A stretch of DNA of 64,000 nt from Bacteroidota bacterium (GCA_009773165.1 WOUZ01000007.1:151539-215538); one strand, 5' to 3'. Counted from the first letter of the stretch, positions 35,529 through 44,960 are shown. Program-made: numbers and translations. Notes: generated by a model from the letters alone, not told the origin.

Positions 35529-36170
35529 TTAAATCTTTTCATGTTTTAAAGATGACAGGAGTAAATTTCCTAAAACTTCCTGCACCGAACGATATGACTG
35601 ACTTAAAACAAATGGCATCTCGGCGTTTTCGATCCATTTTGATTGCGTAATACCTTCAGATAATTGCGGTTTAGGCGATTTATTGCCAATATAAAACATT
35701 TCATACCAGCATGTGTGTTTCATGTACCAACTACCTTTCATGAAATAACAATGCCAGGTATCAGGCAATTTCATACCTACTTGCATATCGTTCAATCCCG
35801 TTTCTTCTTCAACCTCACGAAGGGCTGTCTGCAAATGAACTTCACCAGGATCAACATGTCCCTTAGGCAAATCCCAGAACTGATTCCGATAAATAAAGAG
35901 GATGTCACCTTTTTCATTTTTGACGACCCCACCTGCAGCTTCAACTTGTTTCATCGACGGCACCCATGCACTAAAAAATAAATAGGGATTAGCTTCACTA
36001 CTGATTATCAGATCGAAAGATATCAATCCCTTTAACCAATCAGTGATTAATGCAGAGGATGGGGGCATAAAATCAGCCGTTTTAAAAATGGGAAAAGATC
36101 CATTTCCCGACATTTCACTATCCTGATTTACCAGTGTAATACTTCTGCTTTCACAAAAAACTTTATACAT
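35529..36170 (-). CDS. Nudix hydrolase
   Basis: About 100 N-terminal residues of unknown fold precede a Nudix domain. The Nudix box runs from GHVDPGE to REVEEETGL with the expected spacing and all catalytic acids. The N-terminus MYKVFCESRSITL from the ATG at 36170 resembles other Bacteroidota members; another ATG at 36179 would add MEQ. That second start overlaps the pyrE start codon by two bases. The substrate is unknown, and neighbouring coaD does not settle it. The protein has 213 (or 216) residues. Confidence 0.85.
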   Translation of the reverse strand: MYKVFCESRSITLVNQDSEMSGNGSFPIFKTADFMPPSSALITDWLKGLISFDLIISSEANPYLFFSAWVPSMKQVEAAGGVVKNEKGDILFIYRNQFWDLPKGHVDPGEVHLQTALREVEEETGLNDMQVGMKLPDTWHCYFMKGSWYMKHTCWYEMFYIGNKSPKPQLSEGITQSKWIENAEMPFVLSQSYRSVQEVLGNLLLSSLKHEKI

Positions 36171-36173
36171 TTG
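36166..36173 (+). promoter_or_regulatory. Candidate -7 box of pyrE
   Basis: TACATTTG fits TAnnTTTG and ends only 4 nt before the pyrE ATG at 36178. Transcription would begin at or next to the start codon, suggesting a leaderless mRNA. The box lies inside or against the divergent Nudix start. Confidence 0.45.
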
Positions 36174-36177
36174 CTCC

Positions 36178-36828
36178 ATGAAAAATAATGATCAATCAAC
36201 ACTAGCCCTCGCAGGTTTTCTTTTGCAAATTAAAGCAATTAAACTCAATCCTGCCAAACCATTTACCTGGGCATCAGGATTAAAAAGTCCGATTTACTGC
36301 GACAACCGTATTACGCTATCATATCCTAAAATACGCACACACATCCGACAGGAATTTGTACGTTTGATTCTCGAAAAATACGAAAAACCAGATGTTATTG
36401 TTGGTGTCGCTACCGGAGGAATTGCCCAGGGAGCGCTTGTAGCTCAGGAACTTGGACTTCCATTTGCATATGTCAGGTCAGAAAAAAAATCACATGGCCT
36501 TACAAACATGATAGAAGGTGTAGTTGAAGCAGGGCAATCAATCGTCGTTATTGAAGACCTTATTTCAACAGGGGGAAGCAGTTTAAAGGCTGTTGATGCT
36601 CTTAGGGAACGAGGCGCAACTGTCAAAGGAATGATGGCTATTTTCACTTACGGCATGAAAGCTGCATCAGAAAGTTTTTTGAAATCTGATTGTGAACTCA
36701 CAACTCTTACCGACTTTGAAACATTGCTTCAAAAAGCAGCTGACGAAAATTATATCAATGAAGATGAGTTACGGTCACTTATGGAGTGGAAAATGGATCC
36801 CAAAGCATGGAGCGACGCTCGAATATAG
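36178..36828 (+). CDS. pyrE: Orotate phosphoribosyltransferase
   Basis: PyrE joins orotate to PRPP to give OMP in pyrimidine synthesis. Seen: IKLNPAKPFTWASGLKSPIYCDNR (the first 20 residues being characteristic), the GVATGGIAQGALVA loop, and the PRPP motif VVIEDLISTGGSS. At 216 residues it is normal. The ATG at 36178 aligns with family N-termini. A SRPBCC gene follows after 19 bp. The start region overlaps that of the divergent Nudix gene. Confidence 0.96.
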   Translation: MKNNDQSTLALAGFLLQIKAIKLNPAKPFTWASGLKSPIYCDNRITLSYPKIRTHIRQEFVRLILEKYEKPDVIVGVATGGIAQGALVAQELGLPFAYVRSEKKSHGLTNMIEGVVEAGQSIVVIEDLISTGGSSLKAVDALRERGATVKGMMAIFTYGMKAASESFLKSDCELTTLTDFETLLQKAADENYINEDELRSLMEWKMDPKAWSDARI

Positions 36829-36847
36829 TACTTAAAACCAAAAAAAA

Positions 36848-37246
36848 ATGAATATCTCAAGTAATTGGAAAGAAATTAAAGGAAGTACCGGGCAAGTTTA
36901 CAGTTTTGTTAGTGACCTAAGCAATATGGGTGACCTGATGCCTGAACAAGTAGTGAACTGGAAAGCTGAAAAGGATCGCTGTTCGTTCACAGTCAAGGGA
37001 ATGACTAGCCTCAGCCTTCGTATCGAAGAACAAATTCCTGGAAAACGCATTCGATTGGTTCCCGATGGTAAATCACCTTTTGAGTTTGAATTATTGCTTC
37101 ATCTGCGCGAAAAAACACCGCAAACATCCGAGTCAATGGTTGAAATAGCAGCAGAGCTCAATCCTATGATGGCCATGATGGCAAAGCGTCCCCTTCAAAA
37201 TTTGGTTGATATTATTGCTGAAAAACTAAGTCAGAAGTCGTTTTAG
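36848..37246 (+). CDS. SRPBCC (START-like) family protein
   Basis: A 132-residue single-domain helix-grip protein. The N-terminal SNWKEIKGSTGQVYSFVSDLSNMGDLMPEQV and C-terminal amphipathic helix (LQNLVDIIAEKLSQ) are typical of the Bacteroidota SRPBCC protein often found after pyrE. It presumably binds a hydrophobic ligand in the cytosol; none is known. It likely shares a transcript with pyrE. It converges on birA with a 6-bp gap and no visible terminator. Confidence 0.83.
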   Translation: MNISSNWKEIKGSTGQVYSFVSDLSNMGDLMPEQVVNWKAEKDRCSFTVKGMTSLSLRIEEQIPGKRIRLVPDGKSPFEFELLLHLREKTPQTSESMVEIAAELNPMMAMMAKRPLQNLVDIIAEKLSQKSF

Positions 37247-37252
37247 GAACCT

Positions 37253-38002
37253 CTATGGTGATTTATGAATAAACTCAATTTCTTTTAAATCACAGCTAAT
37301 CAGTTGATCTTCTTGCGTTTTTAAAAGTAGATGACCATAAGAAGTAACATTTTCGATTTTTGCTTTGATCACTTTTCCATCGTAATAATAGTCAGCCATT
37401 TGTTGAAAATACAACAAATTTTGAAGGTATTTTTGATCCAAAGCTTTAATATCTCGTTTAAGTTGTGAAAAGTTGCTTTGTAAATGAAGTAAAAGTTCAC
37501 TTAATATTTGTTCACAATCCAAATCATTTCCAACAATTTGAGACATAGAAATGGGATTTGGTATCGTCGAAGGAAACGTTTTTTCGTTCACATTCAAGCC
37601 GATACCAATGATTGAATAATCCATTTTATTGCCACTAATCATGTTTTTGATTAAAATGCCAGCGAGTTTATTCTTTTCCCAATAAAGATCATTAGGCCAT
37701 TTTATGGCCAGATTGCTTGGCTCATTGATGTACTTTCTTAGAGTTTCAAGAAGTGCCAATGACACAACTTTAGTAATAACAAACTGATTTTCAGGCTGTA
37801 TAAAATCAAGATTAAGTCCAATACTCACCAAAAGGTTTTGGGCTTTGCTACTATGCCATGTGTTTGTTTGAAGCCCTTTTCCATTTGTTTGAAACAGTGC
37901 CCGGACCACCAATCCATCTGAAGCGTTATTGGCTAAATACCTCTTATTCACAAACGAATTTGTGGAATCAATTTCTTCCTTTAAAATAATATCAAATTTC
38001 AT
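37253..38002 (-). CDS. birA: Biotin--[acetyl-CoA-carboxylase] ligase
   Basis: BirA activates biotin to biotinyl-AMP and attaches it to biotin carrier proteins. Seen: EEIDSTNSFV near the N-terminus, the GKGLQTNTWHS loop (the biotinyl-AMP GRGR-like segment), KWPNDLYWEKNKLAGIL, and the C-terminal SH3-like domain. There is no N-terminal helix-turn-helix, so it is the non-regulatory class. The ATG at 38002 gives 249 residues; the GTG at 38017 is less likely. A TAATTTTG box on the minus strand at 38031-38038 fits as a -7 element. Confidence 0.94.
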   Translation of the reverse strand: MKFDIILKEEIDSTNSFVNKRYLANNASDGLVVRALFQTNGKGLQTNTWHSSKAQNLLVSIGLNLDFIQPENQFVITKVVSLALLETLRKYINEPSNLAIKWPNDLYWEKNKLAGILIKNMISGNKMDYSIIGIGLNVNEKTFPSTIPNPISMSQIVGNDLDCEQILSELLLHLQSNFSQLKRDIKALDQKYLQNLLYFQQMADYYYDGKVIKAKIENVTSYGHLLLKTQEDQLISCDLKEIEFIHKSP

Positions 38003-38030
38003 GACTAAATCAGACACTTTATATGTTTAG

Positions 38031-38038
38031 CAAAATTA
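38031..38038 (-). promoter_or_regulatory. Candidate -7 box of birA
   Basis: The complement reads TAATTTTG, about 29 nt upstream of the ATG at 38002. The -33 element is unclear. Confidence 0.4.
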
Positions 38039-38112
38039 AATAAAGCAAAGCATAAAAAACATGACCTTTTGACAGTAAAAAACATATCCATCCATTATGA
38101 ACCAAAATTGCC

Positions 38113-38120
38113 TAATTTTG
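38113..38120 (+). promoter_or_regulatory. Candidate -7 box of rsfS (and possibly ftsH)
   Basis: TAATTTTG fits TAnnTTTG and ends 22 nt before the rsfS ATG at 38143. No TTG is at the usual upstream distance. Confidence 0.4.
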
Positions 38121-38142
38121 TTGATTGTTTTAAATAGAAAAA

Positions 38143-38514
38143 ATGAGAAAAAGACATCAAACTGAAAACACAGAAGAAATCCTGCAAACCATCATAAACA
38201 CTATGCAGGAAAAGAAGGGACATGAGATTATCAGTCTGAATTTAAAGAAAATACATGCATCTGTTACTGACTATTTTGTTATTTGTCATGGTAGTTCACG
38301 CACACAAGTTGATGCAATTGCATCGAACATTGTGGATGATGTTAGTGTTAAATGTGGACACCGACCATATAACAAAGAAGGATTTGAAAATGCGGAATGG
38401 ATTTTGATTGACTACGTTGACGTAGTAGTACATGTTTTTCTTGATACCACCCGAAATTTCTATCAATTGGAAAAACTTTGGGCCGATGCTGAGAAAAAAA
38501 GCTATGAAGAATAA
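38143..38514 (+). CDS. rsfS: Ribosomal silencing factor RsfS
   Basis: RsfS binds protein L14 of the large subunit and blocks subunit joining under starvation. Seen: IISLNLKKIHASVTDYFVICHGSSRTQVDAIASNI (characteristic T-D-Y-F and G-x-S-x-x-Q region), and EWILIDYVDVVVHVF near the C-terminus. The length of 123 residues fits. The gene stands 33 bp upstream of ftsH, a common Bacteroidota arrangement. Confidence 0.95.
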   Translation: MRKRHQTENTEEILQTIINTMQEKKGHEIISLNLKKIHASVTDYFVICHGSSRTQVDAIASNIVDDVSVKCGHRPYNKEGFENAEWILIDYVDVVVHVFLDTTRNFYQLEKLWADAEKKSYEE

Positions 38515-38547
38515 GACAGAGAATTAATTATTTGTACAAAAGTTTTC

Positions 38548-40560
38548 ATGAAGAAAGAAAAAAAAGACACTCCAATACCTCCAAAACCACAAAAAGATGA
38601 AAGCATGAAGCCTAAATTCAATGTATATTGGATTTATGGTTTACTGGCAGTCGTTTTTTTGGCATTGCAATTCTACAACTGGGATGCTGGTGCAAAGCGT
38701 ATTGACAAAGGCGAACTGATAAAAATGCTTCAGGAGCAGGATGTTGAGCGTATCGATTTGGTAAACAAAGAGATAGCTGAGATTTTTGTTAAAGCAGACA
38801 AGCTACCTAAATACCTGGAAAAAGACAATCAAGGCAAAACTACTGACAGAAGTTTTGGAGTTGCTCAGCCCAATTTTGTTTATCAGATTGGCGAAGTTGG
38901 TACTTTTGAAGAAGACCTCCGCAGAGCACAGGAAACTCTCGAAAACCCAATCTATGCTAATAATGTTAACAGAAGAAATTGGACTTCGGAAATTTTTGGA
39001 TGGATACTTCCTGTCTTGTTACTATTAGGTGTATGGTTTTTTATCATGCGTATGATGAGCCGTGGCGGCGGTGGAGCAGGCGGACAGATATTTAACATTG
39101 GCAAATCCAAAGCACAGCTATTCGACAAAAACACCAATGTTAATGTGACATTTAAAGATGTTGCCGGCCTCGAAGAAGCAAAAGTTGAAATTATCGAAAT
39201 TGTGGATTTTCTTAAAAACCCAGAGAAATACACAAAACTTGGAGGTAAAATTCCAAAAGGGGTGCTTCTTGTAGGCCCTCCCGGAACAGGTAAAACATTG
39301 CTGGCCAAATCAGTTGCTGGCGAAGCACATGTACCGTTTTTCTCTATTTCGGGATCCGATTTCGTTGAAATGTTTGTTGGTGTGGGAGCATCCCGTGTTC
39401 GTGACCTTTTCAAGCAGGCTAAAGAGAAATCTCCTTGTATTATTTTTATAGATGAAATTGATGCCATTGGTAGAGCCAGAGGTAAAAACCCTGCCACCGG
39501 AGCTAACGATGAGCGCGAAAACACGCTCAATCAGTTACTTACTGAGATGGATGGTTTTGGAACTAACTCCGGTGTTATTATTTTAGCTGCAACTAACAGA
39601 GCTGATATTCTCGACCGTGCTCTCATGCGCGCAGGTCGCTTCGACCGTCAAATTTATGTTGAATTACCTGATCTTGAGGGAAGAAAAGAGATTTTTGATG
39701 TGCATATGCGCCCATTAAAATTGGATGGAAGTGTTGACAAAGAGTTTTTAGCCAAGCAAACACCCGGATTCTCCGGTGCCGATATTGCCAACGTTTGCAA
39801 TGAGGCAGCACTTATTGCAGCACGACACAACCATGACTCTATCAACAAACAGGATTTCATGGATGCCATTGACCGTATTGTCGGAGGCCTAGAAAAAAAG
39901 AATAAAATCATCTCTCCAAAAGAAAAGAAAGTAGTAGCTTTCCACGAAGCAGGACATGCCACAGCAAGCTGGCTTCTTGAGTATGCTCATCCTTTGGTTA
40001 AAGTCACAATTGTTCCTCGCGGAAAATCTCTTGGCGCTGCCTGGTATCTGCCGGAAGAACGTAGCATTACCACTTACGAACAGATGTTTGATGAGTTGGT
40101 AGCAACACTTGGAGGTCGTGCAGCAGAGCAAGTCATATTTGGTAAAATTTCTACAGGAGCACTTAACGACCTCGAAAAAGTTACCAAACAGGCTTATGCC
40201 ATGGTAACCTATTATGGCCTTAGTAAAAAAGTTGGAAACTTAAGTTTTTACGACTCAACAGGTCAGAATGAGTATGCATTTAACAAGCCCTTCAGCGAAA
40301 AAACCAATGAGGTAATTGATGCTGAAATTAGTCAGATAGTAGAAGCTGCTTACACCAAAGCTGTTCAGATATTGACTGATAACAAAGAAGGTCTTACGCA
40401 GCTGGCAACAAAATTACTTGAAAAAGAGGTTATTTTTGGTGAAGATCTTGAGGCCATTTTCGGAAAACGACAATGGGTTAAAGAAGAAATAGCCCAGCAT
40501 GTTGTGACTGGCACCGAATACCAGGAACAGCCTGTTTCGCCTCCGCCTGCTACTACCTGA
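38548..40560 (+). CDS. ftsH: ATP-dependent zinc metalloprotease FtsH
   Basis: A membrane-bound AAA+ protease that degrades membrane and regulatory proteins. Two membrane helices flank a periplasmic domain (about 28-45 and 148-168). The AAA module has Walker [11 protein letters not shown] (about 243-252), Walker [12 protein letters not shown] and the second region of homology ([19 protein letters not shown]). The zinc site is H466-E467-A-G-H470, with a distal Asp in the [10 protein letters not shown] segment. The length of 670 residues is typical. The proline-rich C-terminal tail is variable. rsfS lies upstream; a LUD gene, cdsA and psd follow in the same direction. Confidence 0.97.
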   Translation: MKKEKKDTPIPPKPQKDESMKPKFNVYWIYGLLAVVFLALQFYNWDAGAKRIDKGELIKMLQEQDVERIDLVNKEIAEIFVKADKLPKYLEKDNQGKTTDRSFGVAQPNFVYQIGEVGTFEEDLRRAQETLENPIYANNVNRRNWTSEIFGWILPVLLLLGVWFFIMRMMSRGGGGAGGQIFNIGKSKAQLFDKNTNVNVTFKDVAGLEEAKVEIIEIVDFLKNPEKYTKLGGKIPKGVLLVGPPGTGKTLLAKSVAGEAHVPFFSISGSDFVEMFVGVGASRVRDLFKQAKEKSPCIIFIDEIDAIGRARGKNPATGANDERENTLNQLLTEMDGFGTNSGVIILAATNRADILDRALMRAGRFDRQIYVELPDLEGRKEIFDVHMRPLKLDGSVDKEFLAKQTPGFSGADIANVCNEAALIAARHNHDSINKQDFMDAIDRIVGGLEKKNKIISPKEKKVVAFHEAGHATASWLLEYAHPLVKVTIVPRGKSLGAAWYLPEERSITTYEQMFDELVATLGGRAAEQVIFGKISTGALNDLEKVTKQAYAMVTYYGLSKKVGNLSFYDSTGQNEYAFNKPFSEKTNEVIDAEISQIVEAAYTKAVQILTDNKEGLTQLATKLLEKEVIFGEDLEAIFGKRQWVKEEIAQHVVTGTEYQEQPVSPPPATT

Positions 40561-40599
40561 TGATCGTAGAATGATTGTATAATAAAATCACCTGACACC

Positions 40600-41247
40600 A
40601 TGAAGGACGCAACTCCAAAAGAGCAAATTATGAGTAAAATCAGAAATGCTTTGATTGAAAAGACAGAAAATCCTTACCTTGAAAATGATGTGATTATTGA
40701 TGTCATCAAATCCAGTGACCCTGATGAGGAACAAGAGGTGTTATTTGCACAGGAACTGATTGCTGTAGGAGGAAATTTCATCTATTGTGAAAATGAACAC
40801 AGCTTCCTTGATAATCTTGCCGATCTGATGCAAGATCGTGGATGGAAATCACTGTGGTGTCAAAATGAAAGAATCACACAATTGCTTCACACGGCCGAGA
40901 TACCATATTTTAATAAACTTGATCAGGCAACAGAATCCCTTGTTGGTATTACTACCTGTGAAAAACTCATATCCCGAACAGGTACCATCCTTGTCTCAGA
41001 CGCTGAAATTAGCAGTCGGGCAGCTTTTTCATACCCTGATATTCATCTGGTTGTTGCATATAATTCACAGGTCACTCCTACTATTAAATCGGCACTTGTC
41101 AGCCTAAGAAATAAATATAGTGGTGTTCTGCCCTCTCAACTCACCTTTGTTACAGGACCAAGTCGTACTGCTGACATTGAAAAAACACTTGTTAAAGGAG
41201 CGCATGGTCCTAAAGAGTTATTTGTTTTTCTGATCGATGACTTTTAA
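40600..41247 (+). CDS. LUD domain protein (LutC/YkgG-like)
   Basis: A 215-residue cytosolic protein with the LUD fold found in lactate-utilisation protein LutC. Seen: SLVGITTCEKLISRTGTILVSD with the characteristic TG-x-I/L segment (shown in part), HLVVAYNSQVTPT, and the C-terminal TGPSRTADIEKTLVKGAHGP, the hallmark S-x-T-x-D-I-E and G-x-HGP motifs. There is no lutA or lutB here. In Bacteroidota it commonly sits between ftsH and cdsA, so a lactate role should not be assumed. Confidence 0.88.
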   Translation: MKDATPKEQIMSKIRNALIEKTENPYLENDVIIDVIKSSDPDEEQEVLFAQELIAVGGNFIYCENEHSFLDNLADLMQDRGWKSLWCQNERITQLLHTAEIPYFNKLDQATESLVGITTCEKLISRTGTILVSDAEISSRAAFSYPDIHLVVAYNSQVTPTIKSALVSLRNKYSGVLPSQLTFVTGPSRTADIEKTLVKGAHGPKELFVFLIDDF

Positions 41248-41287
41248 CATTTTTGTTTAGAAGTCATTTTTTGATATGTTTGCATTT

Positions 41288-41295
41288 TACTTTTG
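41288..41295 (+). promoter_or_regulatory. Candidate -7 box of cdsA
   Basis: TACTTTTG fits TAnnTTTG and ends 17 nt before the ATG at 41313. A TTTG at 41270-41273 is only 14 nt upstream, shorter than usual. Confidence 0.4.
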
Positions 41296-41312
41296 GCACT
41301 AATGCCTGACAT

Positions 41313-42134
41313 ATGAACAATTTCCTTACCCGGACTTTTTACGGATTCCTTTTTGCTGTAGTGATGATCGGCTCTATCATTCTCGGCATGAAACTGTTAG
41401 CTGCTTTAATGCTGCTCATTGTTTTAACAGGCACGCACGAGATGATTCGGTTGAACAAAAAAGTAAAACTCAGAAGCAATGACAGGTTTTTCATTTACAT
41501 CACTTCTTTGTTTTTTTATGGAATTATTTCTTCAATTGCTCTTGACTGGATTGATCAAAAATCTTTCATTCTCTTAATTCCGGCACTTTTATTTCCGTTT
41601 ATTCATGCATTATTTTCAAAACGTCTGCTCTTTGCTGAAATAGCAACTATTTACTGGTCTTCACTTTTATTTGTTGCCTTGCCGGCTTCCCTTATGCTAC
41701 TTTTCTACGATGAGAAATTTGTAGGATCAATGGCAGGGTATCCTTTACTTTTAATTGTTATAGCTTTCATCTGGATCAATGACATTTTTGCTTATCTCGT
41801 TGGTATTCAATTTGGAAAGCACCGGCTTTATGAGCGAATCTCTCCTAAAAAAAGCTGGGAAGGAAGTATTGGAGGACTACTTTTTACATTAATAGCATCC
41901 TGGTCATTAGCGCATTTTACTGATTTATTAGATCTCAATGACGCTTTGATTATCGCCGTAATTGTAGTTGTAACGGGAAGTTTGGGCGATCTCATCGAAT
42001 CCATGATAAAAAGGCAAGCTAATGTGAAAGATTCCGGGAAAATCTTACCTGGACATGGTGGTGTTCTTGATCGTTTTGATGCAGCTTTTTTTGCGATTCC
42101 ATTTGTTTTTGTTTACCTGTTAATGATTAACTAA
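41313..42134 (+). CDS. cdsA: Phosphatidate cytidylyltransferase
   Basis: CdsA makes CDP-diacylglycerol from phosphatidate and CTP in the inner membrane. The protein has about seven to eight helices. Its C-terminal signature is seen as SPKKSWEGSIGG and, further on, GDLIESMIKRQANVKDSG (the S-x3-R-x2-K-D family signature) and LPGHGGVLDRFDA. At 273 residues it is full length. psd begins one base after its stop, so the two steps toward phosphatidylethanolamine are co-transcribed; the phosphatidylserine synthase is not in the window. Confidence 0.95.
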   Translation: MNNFLTRTFYGFLFAVVMIGSIILGMKLLAALMLLIVLTGTHEMIRLNKKVKLRSNDRFFIYITSLFFYGIISSIALDWIDQKSFILLIPALLFPFIHALFSKRLLFAEIATIYWSSLLFVALPASLMLLFYDEKFVGSMAGYPLLLIVIAFIWINDIFAYLVGIQFGKHRLYERISPKKSWEGSIGGLLFTLIASWSLAHFTDLLDLNDALIIAVIVVVTGSLGDLIESMIKRQANVKDSGKILPGHGGVLDRFDAAFFAIPFVFVYLLMIN

Positions 42135-42135
42135 T

Positions 42136-42792
42136 ATGCATATTCACCCCAAAGGTTATGGGATCATACTCTCAGTTTTTGCTCTTGTAATAGTGCTTGC
42201 CGCGGTTTTATTTTGGATCGAGCCCGAATTTACTTTTATAACAACAGGTATTTATACGTTATTGTTTTTGGTGATGTTTTGGACGATTAGTTTCTTCAGA
42301 GTTCCTCATCGTAAAGCAACCCTAACTGAAAACGTTGTTATTTCTTCTGCCGATGGCACAATCGTTGTTATAGAAGAAGTGCTTGAATCAGAGTATTTTA
42401 AAGATAAACGGATTCAAATTTCCGTCTTCATGTCCCCATTCAACGTACATGTAAACTGGTTTCCAATGAATGGAAAGGTGAGTTATATGAAATACCATGC
42501 CGGGAAATTTCTCATAGCCAACCACCCGAAATCCTCTACCGAAAACGAACGCAACACATTGGTAGTGAAGGATTCAAAAGGAAGGGAAGTGCTAATACGT
42601 CAGGTTGCCGGCATGATGGCTCGTCGTATTGTTTGGTTTTGTAAAAAAGGTGATACATCTGAATTGGGCAAAGAGTTCGGACTTATCCGTTTTGGCTCCC
42701 GTGTAGATTTTTACGTACCACTTGATGCCAATGTACAGGTAAAAATAGGTGATAAAGTTAAAGGCCAGATTACAGTGTTGGCAACCCTTTGA
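42136..42792 (+). CDS. psd: Phosphatidylserine decarboxylase (short, archaeal-type)
   Basis: This pyruvoyl enzyme converts phosphatidylserine to phosphatidylethanolamine. It self-cleaves at Gly187-Ser188 in RFGSRVD, where Ser becomes the pyruvoyl group of the small alpha chain. Other signs are FFRVPHR, SSADGTIVVIEEV and the FMSPFNVHVNW segment. Two N-terminal hydrophobic stretches anchor it. At 218 residues it is the short proenzyme class typical of Bacteroidota. cdsA precedes by one base, and an unknown membrane protein follows. Confidence 0.94.
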   Translation: MHIHPKGYGIILSVFALVIVLAAVLFWIEPEFTFITTGIYTLLFLVMFWTISFFRVPHRKATLTENVVISSADGTIVVIEEVLESEYFKDKRIQISVFMSPFNVHVNWFPMNGKVSYMKYHAGKFLIANHPKSSTENERNTLVVKDSKGREVLIRQVAGMMARRIVWFCKKGDTSELGKEFGLIRFGSRVDFYVPLDANVQVKIGDKVKGQITVLATL

Positions 42793-42811
42793 TGAACAAC
42801 AAATCAGAGAA

Positions 42812-44101
42812 ATGAACAATATTTTTTCAAATGTCTCTGAACAGAAGTCAATGTTTAAACTTATATGGTTATTCTTTAAGTGGCTTTTATTGCTTCAAAT
42901 CGTATTCATCCTTTTTGTAATAATTTCTGCCTGGCTTCCCAATGCAGGCATCCGTAAAAACATTACTAAATCTCTTCCATCTGTAATTAAAGAAGGTGAT
43001 TATCCTGAACCTATGATAAAAAAACGCAAACATGGCCTGGATTACAGCATGGATGCATTTACAATGAATATTATTTTCTCGACTGACAACGACAATCCTC
43101 TCAAATCTGCCATCTTAGCCTCTTCAAGGCACAGTGATCTACCTGACAAAAGTAAGTGGGAACAACTCAAATTCAGCATCGAGAACGAAAGTACTGAAGT
43201 AAATCTTAATTATCCACGATATTGGCATGGAGGAACATCTTTGTTCAGAATATTTTTCCTATTCGTTGATTTTGATGGAGTTAAATCGGCTATTTACCTT
43301 CTGACGTCATTTCTGTTTGTAATATTAGGACTATTGCTGTTTCAAAAATCAACCTGGTCAGAAACCTTATTATTTTTCCTTGGACTTATATTTGTAAACC
43401 TATATATAAGTCAATTCTCCATGCAGTTCTCACCGGTATTGATTATTTCTCTGGTTGCCTCCATCTTATTACTTAATTTAAAAACAACGGATTTTACCAA
43501 ATCATTAGTTGTATTTTTAGTAGCTGGAGCAGCAACATCCTTCATGGATCTCTTAACAACCCCGCTCTTAACATTTGGTTTGCCTGCCCTGATTTGGATT
43601 CACATAAGCACAAATTCAGAACTTAGAAACCGTTTCAAAAAGTTAATACTTTTGGGAGTTTTTTGGTTTGGAGCCTACACCCTTACGTGGTTTACCAAAT
43701 GGGTAATTACAGCACTTGTCACTGATTTCCCAATCTTTAGTAATGTCTTTACCGAAGTTTTATATGTTACCAATGCTGCCTCTTCAAATTTATTAACACC
43801 TTTGATAATCAACATCAATCAATTACCCTTGGTTTTAATAAATATCATTTTTCTCATACAGCTTCTTTTGTTGTTATTTTTCTTTAATCCAAAAGGTGTC
43901 GATAATGCAATACTATATATTGTTGTTGCCATAATACCATTTCTTTGGTATTTGATAATGTCAGATCATTCCGTAAGGCATTATTGGTTTACCTATCGTA
44001 CACTTTCAATAAGTCTTATAGGGATATTCTTGACATTTAATGCTTTATTAGATAAAGAAAGGTTGATAGGATGGATCAATAAGTTAAGATTGTTACCCTG
44101 A
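42812..44101 (+). CDS. Polytopic membrane protein of unknown function (429 aa)
   Basis: From the ATG at 42812, 19 bp after psd, the protein has one N-terminal helix (about 15-38), a soluble loop of about 110 residues containing MDAFTMNIIFSTDND and YPRYWHGG (around residue 133), then about nine more helices. I do not recognise a named family. The Y-x-R-Y-W-H-G segment reminds me of unnamed membrane proteins near polysaccharide loci in other phyla; this is a weak recollection. The layout, one helix, large extracytoplasmic loop, then many helices, resembles GT-C-type enzymes. Spacing suggests co-transcription with cdsA and psd, so an envelope lipid role is possible. Confidence 0.75.
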   Translation: MNNIFSNVSEQKSMFKLIWLFFKWLLLLQIVFILFVIISAWLPNAGIRKNITKSLPSVIKEGDYPEPMIKKRKHGLDYSMDAFTMNIIFSTDNDNPLKSAILASSRHSDLPDKSKWEQLKFSIENESTEVNLNYPRYWHGGTSLFRIFFLFVDFDGVKSAIYLLTSFLFVILGLLLFQKSTWSETLLFFLGLIFVNLYISQFSMQFSPVLIISLVASILLLNLKTTDFTKSLVVFLVAGAATSFMDLLTTPLLTFGLPALIWIHISTNSELRNRFKKLILLGVFWFGAYTLTWFTKWVITALVTDFPIFSNVFTEVLYVTNAASSNLLTPLIININQLPLVLINIIFLIQLLLLLFFFNPKGVDNAILYIVVAIIPFLWYLIMSDHSVRHYWFTYRTLSISLIGIFLTFNALLDKERLIGWINKLRLLP

Positions 44102-44255
44102 ATAATCAAAAAGCACAGAAAATCAATTGATTTATCAATTAAGCTGATAGTTGTAAAATACAGTAAACTAATGTCTTTAACTGGAGGCTGATCTAAACAA
44201 AACGAATTCAATCGAATGTAAGTCAAGCCTGTATTGAGTAAGATCTTCAAAAATT

Positions 44256-44960
44256 TTAACCCAAAAGTTTGCAGAGTTCAGAAAGGTTTGTTATTTGATC
44301 ATAGACTTGGAAATGCGAAGAAATTTGTCCCGGATTAAAAAACACAGCATCCATACCAACAGCTAAAGCACCCGCAATATCCACTTCAGCGTCGTCACCC
44401 ACCATGAGACTTTCCGAAGCAATGGCTCCTGCCCTTTTCAATGCATAATGAAAAATCCCGGGATCAGGTTTTTTAACACCTGCTTCCTCCGAAGTGATTA
44501 TTTCCTTGAAATAGACATCCATCCCACTGGTTTCCAGTTTGATATACTGAACCTCCTGAAAGCCGTTGGTGATTATATGAAGTTGATACTTTTTACTTAA
44601 GCATGCAAGGGTTTCGATGGCCTCTGGAAATAAAAATACATTCCGTGGTGCATGATACAGGTAAAAATCAGCGAGTTTTTCGGCCAGCCCTGCATCTTCA
44701 ATGCCAAAATCTTTCAAAGCCAGTTCGAAACGAATGTTCCGCAGGATTTCCTTCTCCATTTTACCCTCCCGGTATAAAGCCCATGCTGCATCGTTATGAA
44801 TGTGGTAAAAATTAACAAAATCATCGAGAGAATGAACACCCAGCTTAACCAGCTGAAAGTGCTCATACATCATCTCAAAGGTGTGCGCAGCACTCGCATT
44901 AAAGTCCCACAAGGTGTGGTCCAGATCAAAGAAAATATGCTTGTACTTCAATGTTTTCAT
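44256..44960 (-). CDS. HAD hydrolase, YjjG-family pyrimidine nucleotidase
   Basis: A cytosolic HAD phosphatase of 234 residues. Motif I is FFDLDHTLWDF, motif II IITNGFQEVQ, motif III Lys in ITSEEAGVKKPDPGIF, and motif IV GDDAEVDIAGA. The LWDF and EVQYIKLETSGM segments are characteristic of the YjjG subgroup, which dephosphorylates noncanonical nucleoside monophosphates. The gene is convergent with the membrane protein gene on its left; the 154-bp gap holds a 16-bp palindrome at 44125-44140 but no T-tract terminator. Confidence 0.9.
   Translation of the reverse strand: MKTLKYKHIFFDLDHTLWDFNASAAHTFEMMYEHFQLVKLGVHSLDDFVNFYHIHNDAAWALYREGKMEKEILRNIRFELALKDFGIEDAGLAEKLADFYLYHAPRNVFLFPEAIETLACLSKKYQLHIITNGFQEVQYIKLETSGMDVYFKEIITSEEAGVKKPDPGIFHYALKRAGAIASESLMVGDDAEVDIAGALAVGMDAVFFNPGQISSHFQVYDQITNLSELCKLLG

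Noticed and set aside
40600..41247. Assignment of the LUD protein to lactate oxidation
   Set aside because: lutA and lutB are absent, and this gene is generally linked to ftsH-cdsA in this phylum.
44125..44140. Palindrome AATTGAT-TT-ATCAATT, resembling an FNR site
   Set aside because: The spacer is 2 nt instead of the 4 nt of FNR sites, and it lies between convergent 3' ends where an operator is unlikely.
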